64,000 nucleotides of DNA from assembly GCA_022376515.1 (NCBI GenBank), contig WTXI01000034.1, forward strand, positions 186,001 to 250,000. The letters are read 5' to 3'. The position numbers were made by a program, and so were the translations under genes. The notes beneath the pieces are model-generated. The model had not been told where the DNA came from, did no database searches, and was given only the letters and a program-made list of their open reading frames with translations. Every line of letters begins with the position of its first letter. Position 1 is the first letter of the stretch. Source of the stretch: Lactifluus volemus (taxonomy: Eukaryota > Basidiomycota > Agaricomycetes > Russulales > Russulaceae). Shown one piece after another: positions 42,950 to 54,239 of this stretch.

Positions 42950-43260
42950 TAAGAAAAACAAATAGGAGCTCAGTTGATCAAGAAAGAAGCCGAGAAAGGC
43001 TTGCACTTTCACATGGGCAAACACGAGGTGAGGAAAATGTAATTGTCAATGGAGGTCTTACAGGACGAGTTGCGAAACTTCTGCGATGGTGGCGCGCGTT
43101 CAAGCAATCCAGTCTACTGGAACTGATTATCATTCCCGTTCCCGGCTCTGATACAAACCACTTTCATCACCAACATAATCACCTGAACCAGCACCAGCAC
43201 CAGTACAGCCATACTAGAACCTTGCGATTCTCATGAGGTAGACAAAGTCTTGCATAAGTT
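42950..43260 (-). pseudogene. Relic L of the membrane-gene 5' exons (faces NLR4)
   Basis: GTTGATCAAGAAAGAAGCC, CACATGGGCAAACACGAGG and TCTTACAGGACGAG correspond to the second exon of copy C (GATCAAGATAAAGATGGC, CGTGGGCAAAGACGAGG, TTTCCAGGACGGAT), and CATACTAGAACCTTGCGATT near 43210 corresponds to the SMQDSS region of exon 1. All blocks are in reverse-strand order and no frame is open. Lies about 300 bp upstream of NLR4. Confidence 0.45.
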
Positions 43261-43424
43261 TGCGTTCCCTAATGACAGTGAATTGCGAATGGTGCGATAG
43301 CTGTCTGCTTATTGTACTAGGCAGCGACATCGGCAGCTATTGTGGTTGGGTAGGGCTTAAGGCAAATATCCTCCTACATAATATCTGTACTCCTTGTCGT
43401 TACGAGTAGCGCTATGATACCTGA

Positions 43425-43549
43425 CCAGAGCTGAGAATGAATCACTTTCCAAAAATTGTCGGGCTGTGCACCTGAACCCTAGTATAACTGCCACCCTTCT
43501 TGAGGCCTGATTTCCCGTCGCCCAACTACTTTCCTACTATTCTCCTCAG
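43425..43549 (+). promoter_or_regulatory. NLR4 promoter/5' leader
   Basis: Conserved block AGCTGAGAATGAATCACTTT and TCGGGCTGTGCACCTGAACC, then a CCTAGTATAACTGCCACCC stretch and a CT-rich leader. Nearly identical to the NLR5 leader at 58210-58373. Confidence 0.5.
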
Positions 43550-46500
43550 ATGTCAGGCTCTATACCAACGCCATCTCGTGGCTCTATGTCCTCCACAACA
43601 CCTTCCTCTTCTAACTTTCACTTGATCTCCAAGGCCTTGTCCAACTATGAAAAGCAGACCGACATAGATCTCACAAAAAACCCATTCTCCGACCAGTTTC
43701 ATAGTTGTGACTCTGCCGAGGCTATTTCTGAGCTATTTCAAGACAGAGTCGAGGCATTCAATGCTTATCGGATCGAACATCGCAAATTGATCAAGTGCCT
43801 CAACCCCGTATTCCAGTTCCTCCATGCATTCAACTTCTCTACCACCCTTGGTGATGCCGTGAGCAAACATGTACCGAGTGGATCCCATTTTTATTATAAC
43901 TTTACGCTTCAACCTTCAGGTGCCATTTCCACCTGCGAAAGCAGTCTTTGTCGGCATCGATGTCCTCCTCCAAGTATAGATCTCCTTCACCTATCTTGAA
44001 ATCCTCCTCATATCTTTTATATCTGAATCAATCAGGCAGCCTCCAGTGTCAGTGCAAGCTATGATGCACTCGTTCAAATCTTTGACCGTGTCGGCAATTT
44101 CCTCAAACGCCTCCAAATTTATGCCAAGATCCCGTTTACACCACCGATGATCGATATCATCGTTCAGATCATGCTCGAAATACTCTCTGTACTCGCCCTG
44201 ACAACAACGGAGATAAAGCAGGGTCGTTTCAGTAAGTAGATTCTCCCTCCAATTTTCGTCATTTTCTAGACATTCTGCAGAGAAATTTGTAAAGAAAATA
44301 TTTCGAGAGAGCAAGATCGAAACTGTGTTACAAAAACTGGCTCAACTCATCGAAGAGGAAACCCGCATGGCTGCAGCCCTGACGCTGCAAGGGGTCTTAG
44401 AAAGCAATACGAAGGCGGAAATCAACGGTACGCGGCACTTCTATGACCGCTTGCTTGACGTCCTGAACTGTGGTTCTATTAGACAAGAGGACATCAACAA
44501 AAGACATCCTGTGTTGGCTTTCCCCTCCAGATCCGTCGAAAAATCACATCATTGCGCGCGAACATTGTCACGACGGGACAACCAAGTGGTTTGTTCAGGG
44601 TGTCTTTGAGGAATGGAGATCGACAGGATCACTGTTGTGGGTCCATGGTAAACGTGTGTCGCTGTCCGAGTTGCATTCCTACACCTGCTAATGGCTGCCT
44701 ATGACCCAATCACGTAGCGGGCTCAGGGAAGAGTGTCTTGTGGTATGTGTCATACAAATTACGTCATGACAGCCTTATCCACATTGTCGATCAGCTCCAT
44801 GATCGTTGAAGCAACCAAAGCCATTTCCGACGCCGAGTCATCCTTGACGGCATATTACTATTTCGATTTCCGAGATACCGCAAAGCAGGACATCCGTGGC
44901 CTACTCACTTCGCTCCTTACCCAGCTCAGCACCAAATCCGATCGCTGTGGCAGTATTCTTTCTGATCTATATTCAAGGCACGACTCTGGATCGCAGCAGC
45001 CTGGTAATGACGATCTCAAGCAATGTTTGGTGGAAATGCTCCAACTCCACGACAGTCCCACGATTTACATTATCGTGGACGCCTTGGATGAATGTCCAAA
45101 CTCATCAGGGGTCGGGCCCCCTCGTGCACAGGTCCTGAAACTTGTAAATGAACTTGTCAGGTTACGCCTCACAACTCTTCGTCTATGTGTTACGAGTCGT
45201 CCCGAAGCCGATATCATACCTACTCTTGAGCATTTGGCCTCCCACTGCGTGTCTCTTCATGACCAGGATGGACAAAAAGAGGCTATTAGCGACTATGTCA
45301 AATTTGTTGTCCACTCGGACCAATGGATGAAGAAATGGAGAATTGAGGACAAAGAGCTAGTCATTGATACACTTGTGCGAAAAGCTGACGGAATGTGAGT
45401 TGTTACTTGACACAACCCCACAAGTTGTTTATGCTGCGCAAATAGGTTTCGATGGGTTGCTTGCCAGCTAGAAGCGCTGCGGGATTGCCTCCCAGCAAGT
45501 CTTCGTGATGCTCTGCGTGAAATACCCGAAACTTTGGATCACACTTACGAGCGTATTCTGCAAGGGATCAAACCAAGAAACCGAGAATATGCTCATCGGC
45601 TTCTGCAATGCATTGCTGTGGCGATTCGTCCTCTTCATGTCGAGGAGCTTGCAGAAGTCCTTGCGATTCGCTTTGATGCGGGAAAGCCCCCGGAGTATCA
45701 TTCCGATTGGCGCCTGGAGGATGCTCAAGAAGCAGTTATACTCGCATGCTCAAGTCTAATCTCGGTTGTCAGCGTTGATGGGTCACGAATCGTCGAATTC
45801 TCCCATTTCTCCGTCAAGGAGTTCTTAACATCCAATCGCCTTTCCCAAGACCTCTCCCTCTATCGTATTCTCCCCCAGCCTGCACATACGATTCTCGCAC
45901 AGGCCTGCCTCTGTGCGCTACTCCGACTAGATGACAAGGTCGACAAGAACAGCATGACGAATTTCCCACTTTCTATCTATGCCGCACAGCACTGGGTCAA
46001 GCATGCTCAGTTCGAGAATGTGTCGTCAAGCATTCAAGAACTTATGGAGCACTTATTTGACCCAGAAAGGCCACACTTCGCAATATGGGTGTGGATATAC
46101 GACATCGATCAGCCTTGGGATTGGGTGGAACACATGTCGAGCGAACAGCCATCACAACCCGAAGCAGACGCTTTGTATTATGCGGCGCTGTGTGGTCTCC
46201 ATGGCGTTGTGGAACACCTGATCTCGAGGTGTCCTCAGGACATCAATTCCAATCGAGGCACCAATGGCACACCATTACATGCTTCCCTGTTGAAGGGTTA
46301 TTTCGAAATCGCACTGGTATTGCTTAAGCACGGTGCTGATGTAAATGCCCTTAACCACTGGGGCGTGAGCCCGTTGGACTTCGCGTCATCCACGGGACGT
46401 CGTGACATTGTAGAGTTTTTATTGAACACGTACGCAAATGACAATTTACAAAATAATTGCGAGGTCCCGATGAACACACCTTCAGGGAATGGAGAATTGG

Positions 46501-49406
46501 AGGATGGGCGGTCGGGCGTTCTACTAGTAGATGTAAACTGCCATGGCGGTGATGGCAGGACCCCATTGATTTCAGCTTCGGAGAGCGGCCATCTTGATAT
46601 CGTGCAGCTACTACTCAAGAATGGGGCTGCTGTCAACTCCCGTAGCAATAGAGGCTGGACCTCATTGAAGTCAGCTTCGCGGAACGGCCATCGGGACATC
46701 GTGCAGCTGCTACTCGAGAATGACGCTGCTGTCGACTCTCCTGACAATGAAGGCTGTACCCCATTGATCGAAGTTTCAACATTCGGCCATCTGGATATTG
46801 TGCAGCTGCTACTCCAGAATGGGGCTGCTATCGACTCCCTTGGCAATGGCTGGACCCCATTGACGTCAGCTTCGCGATACGGCCATCGGGATATCGTGCA
46901 GCTGCTACTCGAGAATGACGCTGCTGTCGACTCCCGTGACAATGAAGGCTGGACCCCATTGATGTCAGCTTCGTGCAACGGCCATCGGGATATCGTGCGG
47001 CTACTACTCGAGAATGACGCTGCTGTCGACTCTCCTGAAAATGAAGGCTGGACCCCATTGATGTCAGCTTCAGCATTCGGCCATCTGGATATTGTGCATC
47101 TGCTACTCCAGAATGGGGCTGCTGTCGACTCCTGTGACAATGAAGGCTGGACCACATTGATGTCAGCTTCGCAGAACGGCCATCGGTACATCGTGCAGCT
47201 GCTACTCACACATGGGGCTACTATCAACTCCTGTGACAATGAAGGCTGGACCACATTGATGTCAGCTTCGCGACACGGCCATCTGGACATCGTGCAGCTG
47301 TTACTCAAGAATGGGGCTACTATCAACTCCCGTGACAATGAAGGCTGGACCCCATTGATGTCAGCTTCGTGCAACGGCCATCGGGATATCGTGCGGCTAC
47401 TACTCGAGAATGACGCTGCTGTCGACTCTCCTGAAAATGAAGGCTGGACCCCATTGATGTCAGCTTCAGCATTCGGCCATCTGGATATTGTGCAGCTGCT
47501 ACTCCAGAATGGGGCTGCTGTCGACTCCCGTGACAATGAAGGCTGGACCCCATTGAAGTCAGCTTCGCGGAACGGCCATCGGGACATCGTGCAGCTGCTA
47601 CTCGAGAATGACGCTGCTGTCGACTCCCGTGACAATGAAGGCTGGACCTCATTGAAGTCAGCTTCGTGCAACGGCCATCGGGATATCGTGCAGCTACTAC
47701 TCGAGAATGACGCTGCTGTCGACTCTCCTGACAATGAAGGCTGGACCCCATTGATGTCAGCTTCAGCATTCGGCCATCTGGATATTGTGCATCTGCTACT
47801 CCAGAATGGGGCTGCTGTCGACTCCTGTGACAATGAAGGCTGGACCACATTGATGTCAGCTTCGCAGAACGGCCATCGGGACATTGTGCAGCTGCTACTC
47901 GAGAATGGGGCTGCTGTCGACTTTCGTGACAACGAAGGCTGGACCCCATTGATGTCAGCTTCTCAGAAAGGCCATCTGGATATCGTGACGCTGCTAATCC
48001 AAAATGGCGCTACTGTCGAGTCCTCCGATAATGATGGCTGGACTCCGTTGAGGTCAGCTTCGCAATTCGGCCATCTAGATATTGTGCAACTGCTGCTCCA
48101 GAACGGCGCGGCAGTGGACACCGGCGACAATCAAGGTTTCGTTCCATTACATTTCGCATCAGGAGGTGGACATTTCGATGTGGTAAAGGCGTTACTAGAT
48201 CACCATTCAACTGTCGACATCCCCGCCGTCCATGGAATAACTCCCCTGCACGTGGCATCTGCTGCTGGAGAACTCGGCGTTGCACTCTTCCTGATTGAGC
48301 GTGGTGCAGACGTGAATTCCAGAGATGACCTGGGCCGGACTCCATTACACTTTATTGCGGAATTCGGACACATCAATATCGCGCAAGTATTACTTGACCC
48401 CGGCGCAAATGTATACACACCGTGCGCAAATATGTGGACTCGACTGCAGGTCACATCAGCTACTCATTATTCTGACATTTCCCAATTCCTCACCGAGCTT
48501 CGCGCTTACGTCGAGGCCTATAAGGAGCACCTGAATGCTGTGTTTGTCCCGCCAACGCAACTTGATATTGCGCTTTCGCAAGTCCAATACCAACCAATCA
48601 CAGGGTTCAAAGATAGCGACGGTTGCACACCATTGCACGTAGCAGCACGAAATGGGCACCTTGATATTGTCAAACTTCTAGTCTATTTAGAGGCAGATGT
48701 CAACACACGGAATGGCGATGAGATGACACCACTGGACGTGGCCTTTACAAATGCGAAATGGGATGTCGCGAGCTTCTTGACGGAGCGGACGGGAGTGGGA
48801 GACATGTATTATTTGGCCAGCATACTGGCAGGCATGACCATGCTGGATACCAAATCACAAAACCCGGTCCCGGATGTCATGAATCTATCACCTAGTTCTG
48901 GGGAGAACCCAACGTTTCTTGACGCCGAGATGACTTTGTTATTTACCGCATCCAAAGAGGGGAACCTCGACATGGTACGGTCGTTACTCAGCCGTGGCGC
49001 GAATGTCAATGAACAGAACCATGGACGTAAAGACACTCCGTTGCATGGTGCGTCAGAAGAAGGAAGACTTGAAGTTGTGAAGTTGTTAATTGAACATGGT
49101 GCGGATGTGAACTCCCGGGACAGGTGTGGGCTTACGCCGTTGCACTCGGCACCAGTCAGCAGAAATTTGGATATTGTTCAGCTATTACTTGACCATGGCG
49201 CCAATGTGGATGCAAAGATGTATGACCTCTGGACTCCCTTACACGTCGCAGTCATCAACGGCCATCTCGAGATAGTCAAGCTGCTCCTAGAACGGGGAGC
49301 AAATTTTCATCTGCGGAATGTTCAAGGCAACACGCCATACCAGGAAGCATTAAAGTACAACTGGTCGGACATTGCACGATTATTGTCGGAGAATGGGGCG
49401 CATTAA
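43550..49406 (+). CDS. NLR4: Goodbye-NACHT-ankyrin receptor (longest ankyrin array)
   Basis: Exons 43550-43858, 43920-43973, 44036-44231, 44281-44427, 44483-44653, 44718-44742, 44795-45394 and 45446-49406 give 5463 nt, 1820 residues. The ATG at 43586 is an alternative start that would match NLR5. Goodbye-type domain about 1-235; Walker A near 293, Walker B YIIVDALDEC near 394; about 29 ankyrin repeats from roughly 745 to the end. The middle array (46550-48130) is built from near-identical 99-bp units; the block PLMSASCNGHRDIVRLLLEN followed by an AFGHLDIV unit occurs twice as a larger duplicate (from about 46957 and 47353). Exon 5 is longer than in the other genes because the acceptor is followed by KRTSTKDI. 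Intron 3 contains in-frame stops and must be spliced. Closest relative is NLR5. Confidence 0.86.
46555..48130 (+). repeat. Near-identical 99-bp ankyrin-coding units in NLR4
   Basis: About sixteen consecutive units, each 33 codons, of the form GWTPLMSAS-x-GH-DIVQLLL then ENDAAVDSRDNE. Several are identical over most of their length, and a three-unit segment starting near 46957 recurs near 47353 with few changes. One unit is shortened (SLGNGWTPLTSAS, about 46840), losing two codons. The reverse strand is also open over 1.6 kb here, a by-product of the repeat. Confidence 0.8.
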
Positions 49407-50301
49407 GGTATGATCTAACATGGTTTCACAGACATGCTGCTCAAATACGCATTCAGATGTGGACGTTACTTCAATTTGATGATTCTGGGATGGATTCGCA
49501 TGGGGGGTACTGTAATACTACAACTAGTCATGCCACTGGACGACTTGCGCTGGTATGAGGTCAAATGACTCGAGGAAGGGTGTTATACTGCATTGGAACA
49601 TTCGGACAAGCAGGAGGGGTGGAAAGATGGCACTATGTACGATTGTCGTGGCAACATGTGTTAATCCCTTAAGCTACGGGTGCACTTCACATCCAAAGTC
49701 TTGCCGGTGCGTGATTCAGTATCACAACCAAAGACACGAAGCGTTAGACGAAAAACATTCATGCATTCATGACTCAAGGTAGATTGAAGAGGACATAATG
49801 ATCCGTAGTTCGATTGAAGGAAGAAAAATGAGGTTGAATAAAAGCCGTCAGTTCAGTTACAGGTGCAAGGACGTGAATAAGGTTCAGTCATCAGAGATCA
49901 ATGCGACGGCAACGTCGTTGAGCATGAAGGTGTAAAAAAGGGAACTCGGGTGATGATGATGGATGAAAGTATATGTATATCTGTAGAAGTTTGTAAAGCA
50001 TAAATGTATCAGGGGAAGTTTAGTGGAGCGTCGTAAGAGGGGCGAGGGGAGTAAATGGCGTAAGTAGAAATGGTGACACAAGGGGCAAGTTGCGTAAAGA
50101 AGATTTGAAGACGTATGTAAACGTTGTTGGGAGGACTCGGAGGGGGGCATGACAAAACTCTAATAGAGATATAAACAGCTAAATACGTGCGTGATGGAAA
50201 GCGAGCATGAAGGATTGCAAAAAAAAAGAGACGTCTTGAGATTGAGAGCACCAAAAAAAAAGGGGACAACAATGGAGGAAACCGGGCGGGCGGGGCGTCG
50301 T
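49407..50301. other. 3' flank of NLR4 running into the 3' side of membrane copy C
   Basis: Intron-like 49-bp segment 49408-49456 one base after the stop, palindrome variant GTGATTCAGTATCAC at 49711-49725, then sequence matching 21340-21816. No gene supported. Confidence 0.55.
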
Positions 50302-53300
50302 TTAATGAGGCGTGGTGAATGTTCGTGTGTGCGGGGGCGCATAATGTTCCATTCCACTAGGACTCGTCGGCGTCCTCCCACTCGACTCTGTACTTTGACT
50401 GACGATAGTCGGAGGCATCGTCACGAGCGACGCAGTAGCCGTACTCAAGTCTGCTGCTGGCGGCGGCGGCGGGGACGGTGGTGTGACACTAACGTGCGTT
50501 TCGGGCAGAGGGATCGGCAAGCCTCCTTCGGGTGAATGTTGTCGCGTCTGAGCCTGGGACTGCGCCTGTGTGACCGTACGTGTCTGCGTCTGCGTCGAGC
50601 CACTCGTGGTATCCTCAGACTGTACAGACTGAGACAATAACGAGAGAGGTGAAGTCTGAGACGTGAACGAACGCGCCGTTTGGAGCTGGGCCTGTTCGGA
50701 CGACGAGGATGAAGCGCTGCGCGCACGTGCAGCTGCGCCACCACTTCTCGACTCTTCCTGCTGCTCCGCCTGTCCTTCTGCTCTAGCTCTCACCCGAGCA
50801 GATACAGCAGCAGCAACCGCAGCCGCTGCAGCCGACGAAGACGACACCGATGAACGACCCGTATCACTCTCGAGCGTCCGCGTCCGCGCACCCCCGGTTC
50901 GTCTCAACGACCCAAGACCAGTGCCGGCCACCCCTGGCACGCCAAACGTATGATTCTTAGGATTACTCAGCGCACCGTCGCTCGCTGACGCCTCCGACGA
51001 TTCTCCACCCGACAACCGAACCGCACCGGGAGAACCGGGCGCACGCCCTAGTACGAGTTCGATGCTAGATCGCGATGCGCCACCGATACTGTGTATGAGG
51101 CTCTGTGTCCGCGTGCGCCTCGGCGCAAGCGACACGCTGGTTGCCGAGACGTGTGAATTATGTCGAGAACTGGCGCCACTGCCGCTACCCGTGCCTCCGG
51201 ATCCAGAACTGGTATGCCGCGAGCGAGAGCGAGATCTGAATGCGCCACTGATCCTAGCGAGCGAAGCCGCGCTGCCATTCCGCGATCCGAGAAGGGAAGC
51301 TCTCGGACTTGGTTGCGACGATGGTGCCGACAGCAGACCGACTGAATCTTCACGCTCGCGCGCCTCGAGTGAGCCATCGGGTGACGGTTGACCTGAGCGT
51401 GGCGAGCGATCATCTTCACGGTCTGATTCCGGGACTGGGTCTGAACTGACAATGCTCGTGCGCAGATGTCGAGTGGTGGTGAACGCGGTGATATTCCTCG
51501 AATGCTGATGGAGGAGGTGGAGGACGCGTGGCCGTGACGCCACCTGCTGGAGTAGGGGAAACTGGGACGCTGCCTGCGCGCTGGCGTGTGCTCGTGCCGG
51601 CTGCAGGGTGCCGTGGAGGCATGGGCATTCCACCGCGCGCGCGTTCTTGAGGGCTTGGTGCGGACGAACTTGGAGCGGCCGCCGAGACGGGTGAACCAGG
51701 AGAAGGCGATGAAGAAGTGGTGGCCGTCTCTGCATTACCCGTGCTGCGCGCGTCGTGTGACTCACGTGTCTAAGTGCTCTTGCTCTGCGGTGTAGCAGTT
51801 GTCCGAGAGAAGGCAAACGGAGGCGAACCCGTGGACGACATGCTTCCGCCGTGTGCCGGGTGACGAAACGCGAATGGGTAACGGCTGGGTATGGGGTGTC
51901 CGAGGCTCGAGAGTGAGTTTGACGCACGACCAGAGAACGAGGATGGATCTTCGCTTGTGCGGCGTCGGGTCTCCTCTTCCTCTTCATCCTCCTCTTCTAC
52001 CTCTTCCTCCACCTCGTCTTCAACGTGCACCACAATGTCACCCTCTTCATCTTCCTCCTCGCCACCATGTTCTCCTCCTTCGCCCTCTATCAACCCAGGC
52101 GATGGCGGGAACGGAATCTGTTCCTTCTCGCTGCTATCCCTCGAACCAAACCCAGTGAAAGGATAAGGCAGGCTCTTGATAGGCGCTTTGCCTCCCTCTG
52201 TCATCTTCGTTTCCTGCAGATGAGCCTCCGGTGGCGATGCCGTGACGAGTGCGGGGCCATCAACCTGGCTGCTCCTGCGCGACTGAGGGCTTTCAAACAG
52301 TTCCCGCGAGAGCATGCCCCTGCGCGCCGGCTGCGGCTGCGCTGTAACGCCAAGACCAACTGCAGCAAAGACCTTCTCGATACCCTCGAAACCGCCCTCG
52401 GAGTGCTGACCAGCGGTCGTCGTCTGTGTCGTGCGCGGCGCGCGAAGCGTGAGACAAAATTCGTACGCTTCCAGCACGCGCAGGAGTGTACATTCTTTCC
52501 AGATCCATGGAAACATCTCGGCACCACCACCAGCGCCCATGCCACCAATCTCAGACTTTTCGCTGTAAATTGAGGCCGTACGACCAATTTCCGCCTCCTC
52601 CCAGCGTGTGCGGGGCCCACAGAGCCCTGCGCAGCCATACCCGCTGAACGTCCAGAGACCGACCCTGCGCGAACCTTTAACCCTCGAGTTGAGAGAGGTA
52701 GAGAGAGAAGAAACGTACCAACTAAGCAGGAGGACGAGGGTCCTCCAGGCCGCCCAGGCAGCATTGGCAATCAACACACCTTTGGCGTAGCCAGAAAGTG
52801 TGGCCGTGCCAGTATTGAAAAACGTTCCGTCGCGCTGCGTGATACTCGGATCAACGTCTGGGAGCGATAACCCACCAGGGAAACGCAGGACTGAAGAACA
52901 TGAGGAGGAGCGCGAGGGCCAAGCCTGCACGCGGGAGGAGTGTCGCGATCGTCGGGAAGTTCTGGGAATAAAAATAGCACGTCTCTGCGATCGCGTCGCG
53001 CAGCGATCCCTCAGCGGATCGGAGGATAGCGTTCGAGTTGACGTGAGGGAAGGCCGAGCTGCGGACGTGTTGGAAGCAAAAGTGGGTGTAGGACGTCATG
53101 GAGGTCAAATTGAAAGCCGGGGAAGATAAAATAAATGGGCAGGATGACAGGACGACCTGAAACAATTATCTGTCTAGAGAGGAAGAATGCAAGAGGGGCA
53201 GATAGGGAACTCACGAAAGCGCCAGCGACGGTAAAAGGAGTAGATGAGCTCGTAGCCAAGCAATACGCCGAATATCCAGATGGTCCAGCATGCAATGTAG

Positions 53301-54222
53301 GCGACAGCGCCAATGACCCAGTTGCGACCAGAACCGGGTACTCCGGGGGCGTCAGGATTCGGAAACTTTGCTACTCTAGCGACCTCAATTAACGGCAAAA
53401 CAAATTAAATAAATAAATTTCGGACTCACTCGATCAAGATAAAGATGGCATTAAAATCGAGAAAAGTTTGAATCGGGACGTGGGCAAAGACGAGGAGAGG
53501 AAAGAGGTAAAAGTGGAGGCGAGATTTCCAGGACGGATCGCGCAAGAGTTCGAGGTGCAATCCGGGTGCGCGAAACTTGGGTGGATCCGCAATGGCGGCG
53601 CGAAGGCGGGCATCCGGTGTCTGTCGAAAAGAAGAAAAGGAAACAAGCGTGGGCGAGGGTGCTCCTGCTCTGCAGTACAACCGACGGGACACGAAAACGG
53701 AAGGGCGGGAGCGATGTAAGAGACACTGCTTACCCGCGTCGTCGTCACACCGTGCTGACGCGAACCATTCGCACCACCACCACCACTGACACGACCACCG
53801 GAACCACCAAGTCCAGAAGGAACACCGGTACCGGTACCGGCCACGCTAGAATCTTGCATGCTGACGATGCGAACCGACCGCGGCGTCGGTTTTCGACCTC
53901 CCACGAAAGCCAAAGTTAGGGTCTGAGCCGAGCTGCTGCCGCCTGGCGCAAGATCGAAAGCGGGGTCGCCGGTGCTGGCGCCACCCCCGCTGAAGACGTG
54001 GGTGGTGCTCAGGGAGTGGAGCGTAGAGCCCGGAGCGGGAGGTGGAGGTGGAGGTCGTTTGGGGAGCCAGGATGGGTAACCTTCTATGGAGCCGTTCTCG
54101 CGATTGTCGTTATTGTCGTTGTGGCCGCCCTGTAGAGAGGCAGAGGCAGAGGCAGTCGGCGTCGATGAGACCACGCTTGAGCGACGGTGCTGACGGGCCG
54201 GTTCTTGTTCATTAATTTGCAT
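50302..54222 (-). pseudogene. Large multi-pass membrane protein gene, copy C (most complete copy, frame-broken)
   Basis: Exon 1 54222-53734: MQINEQEPARQHRRSS, then a proline-rich segment (PSWLPKRPPPPPPAPG) and a glycine-rich one. Exon 2 53620-53430: TPDARLRAAIADPPKF, HLELLRDPSW and an amphipathic helix. Exon 3 53375-53215: KFPNPDAPGVPGSGRNW, then helix YIACWTIWIFGVLLGYEL. Later blocks: NFPTIATLLPRAGLALALLL, LPDVDPSITQRDGTFFNTG, a helix near WRTLVLLLSW, WKECTLLRVLEAYEFCLTL, an acidic run (52060-51960), SFSGRASNSLSSLGHPIPSR and a serine/glutamine-rich tail ending EHYAPPHTRTFTTPH. A TAG interrupts SKST at about 51771 where copies G and D have Ser and Trp codons; further shifts occur near 52885 and 51450. 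Predicted polytopic membrane protein with a disordered tail; family unknown. It may still be expressed in truncated form. Confidence 0.6.
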
Positions 54223-54239
54223 TACTATACGGTACTGTA

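Noticed and set aside
46298..47932. 544-codon open frame on the reverse strand inside NLR4, and similar ones in the other NLRs (for example 61136-62206, 18488-19276, 7337-7903)
   Set aside because: Tandem 99-bp units repeat any stop-free reverse frame, so long antisense frames are automatic. They read as repeats of SRESTAAPFSSSSCTMSRW with no start, splice or homology support.
46555..48130. CRISPR-like array because of regularly spaced near-identical units
   Set aside because: Units are contiguous 33-codon ankyrin repeats in an open reading frame in a eukaryotic genome; there are no spacers.
50191..50953. Forward-strand frames across the low-complexity tail of membrane copies C and G (50663-50953, 22138-22422)
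   Set aside because: They are shadows of the serine/glutamine/arginine-rich reverse-strand exon, GC-rich and open by composition.
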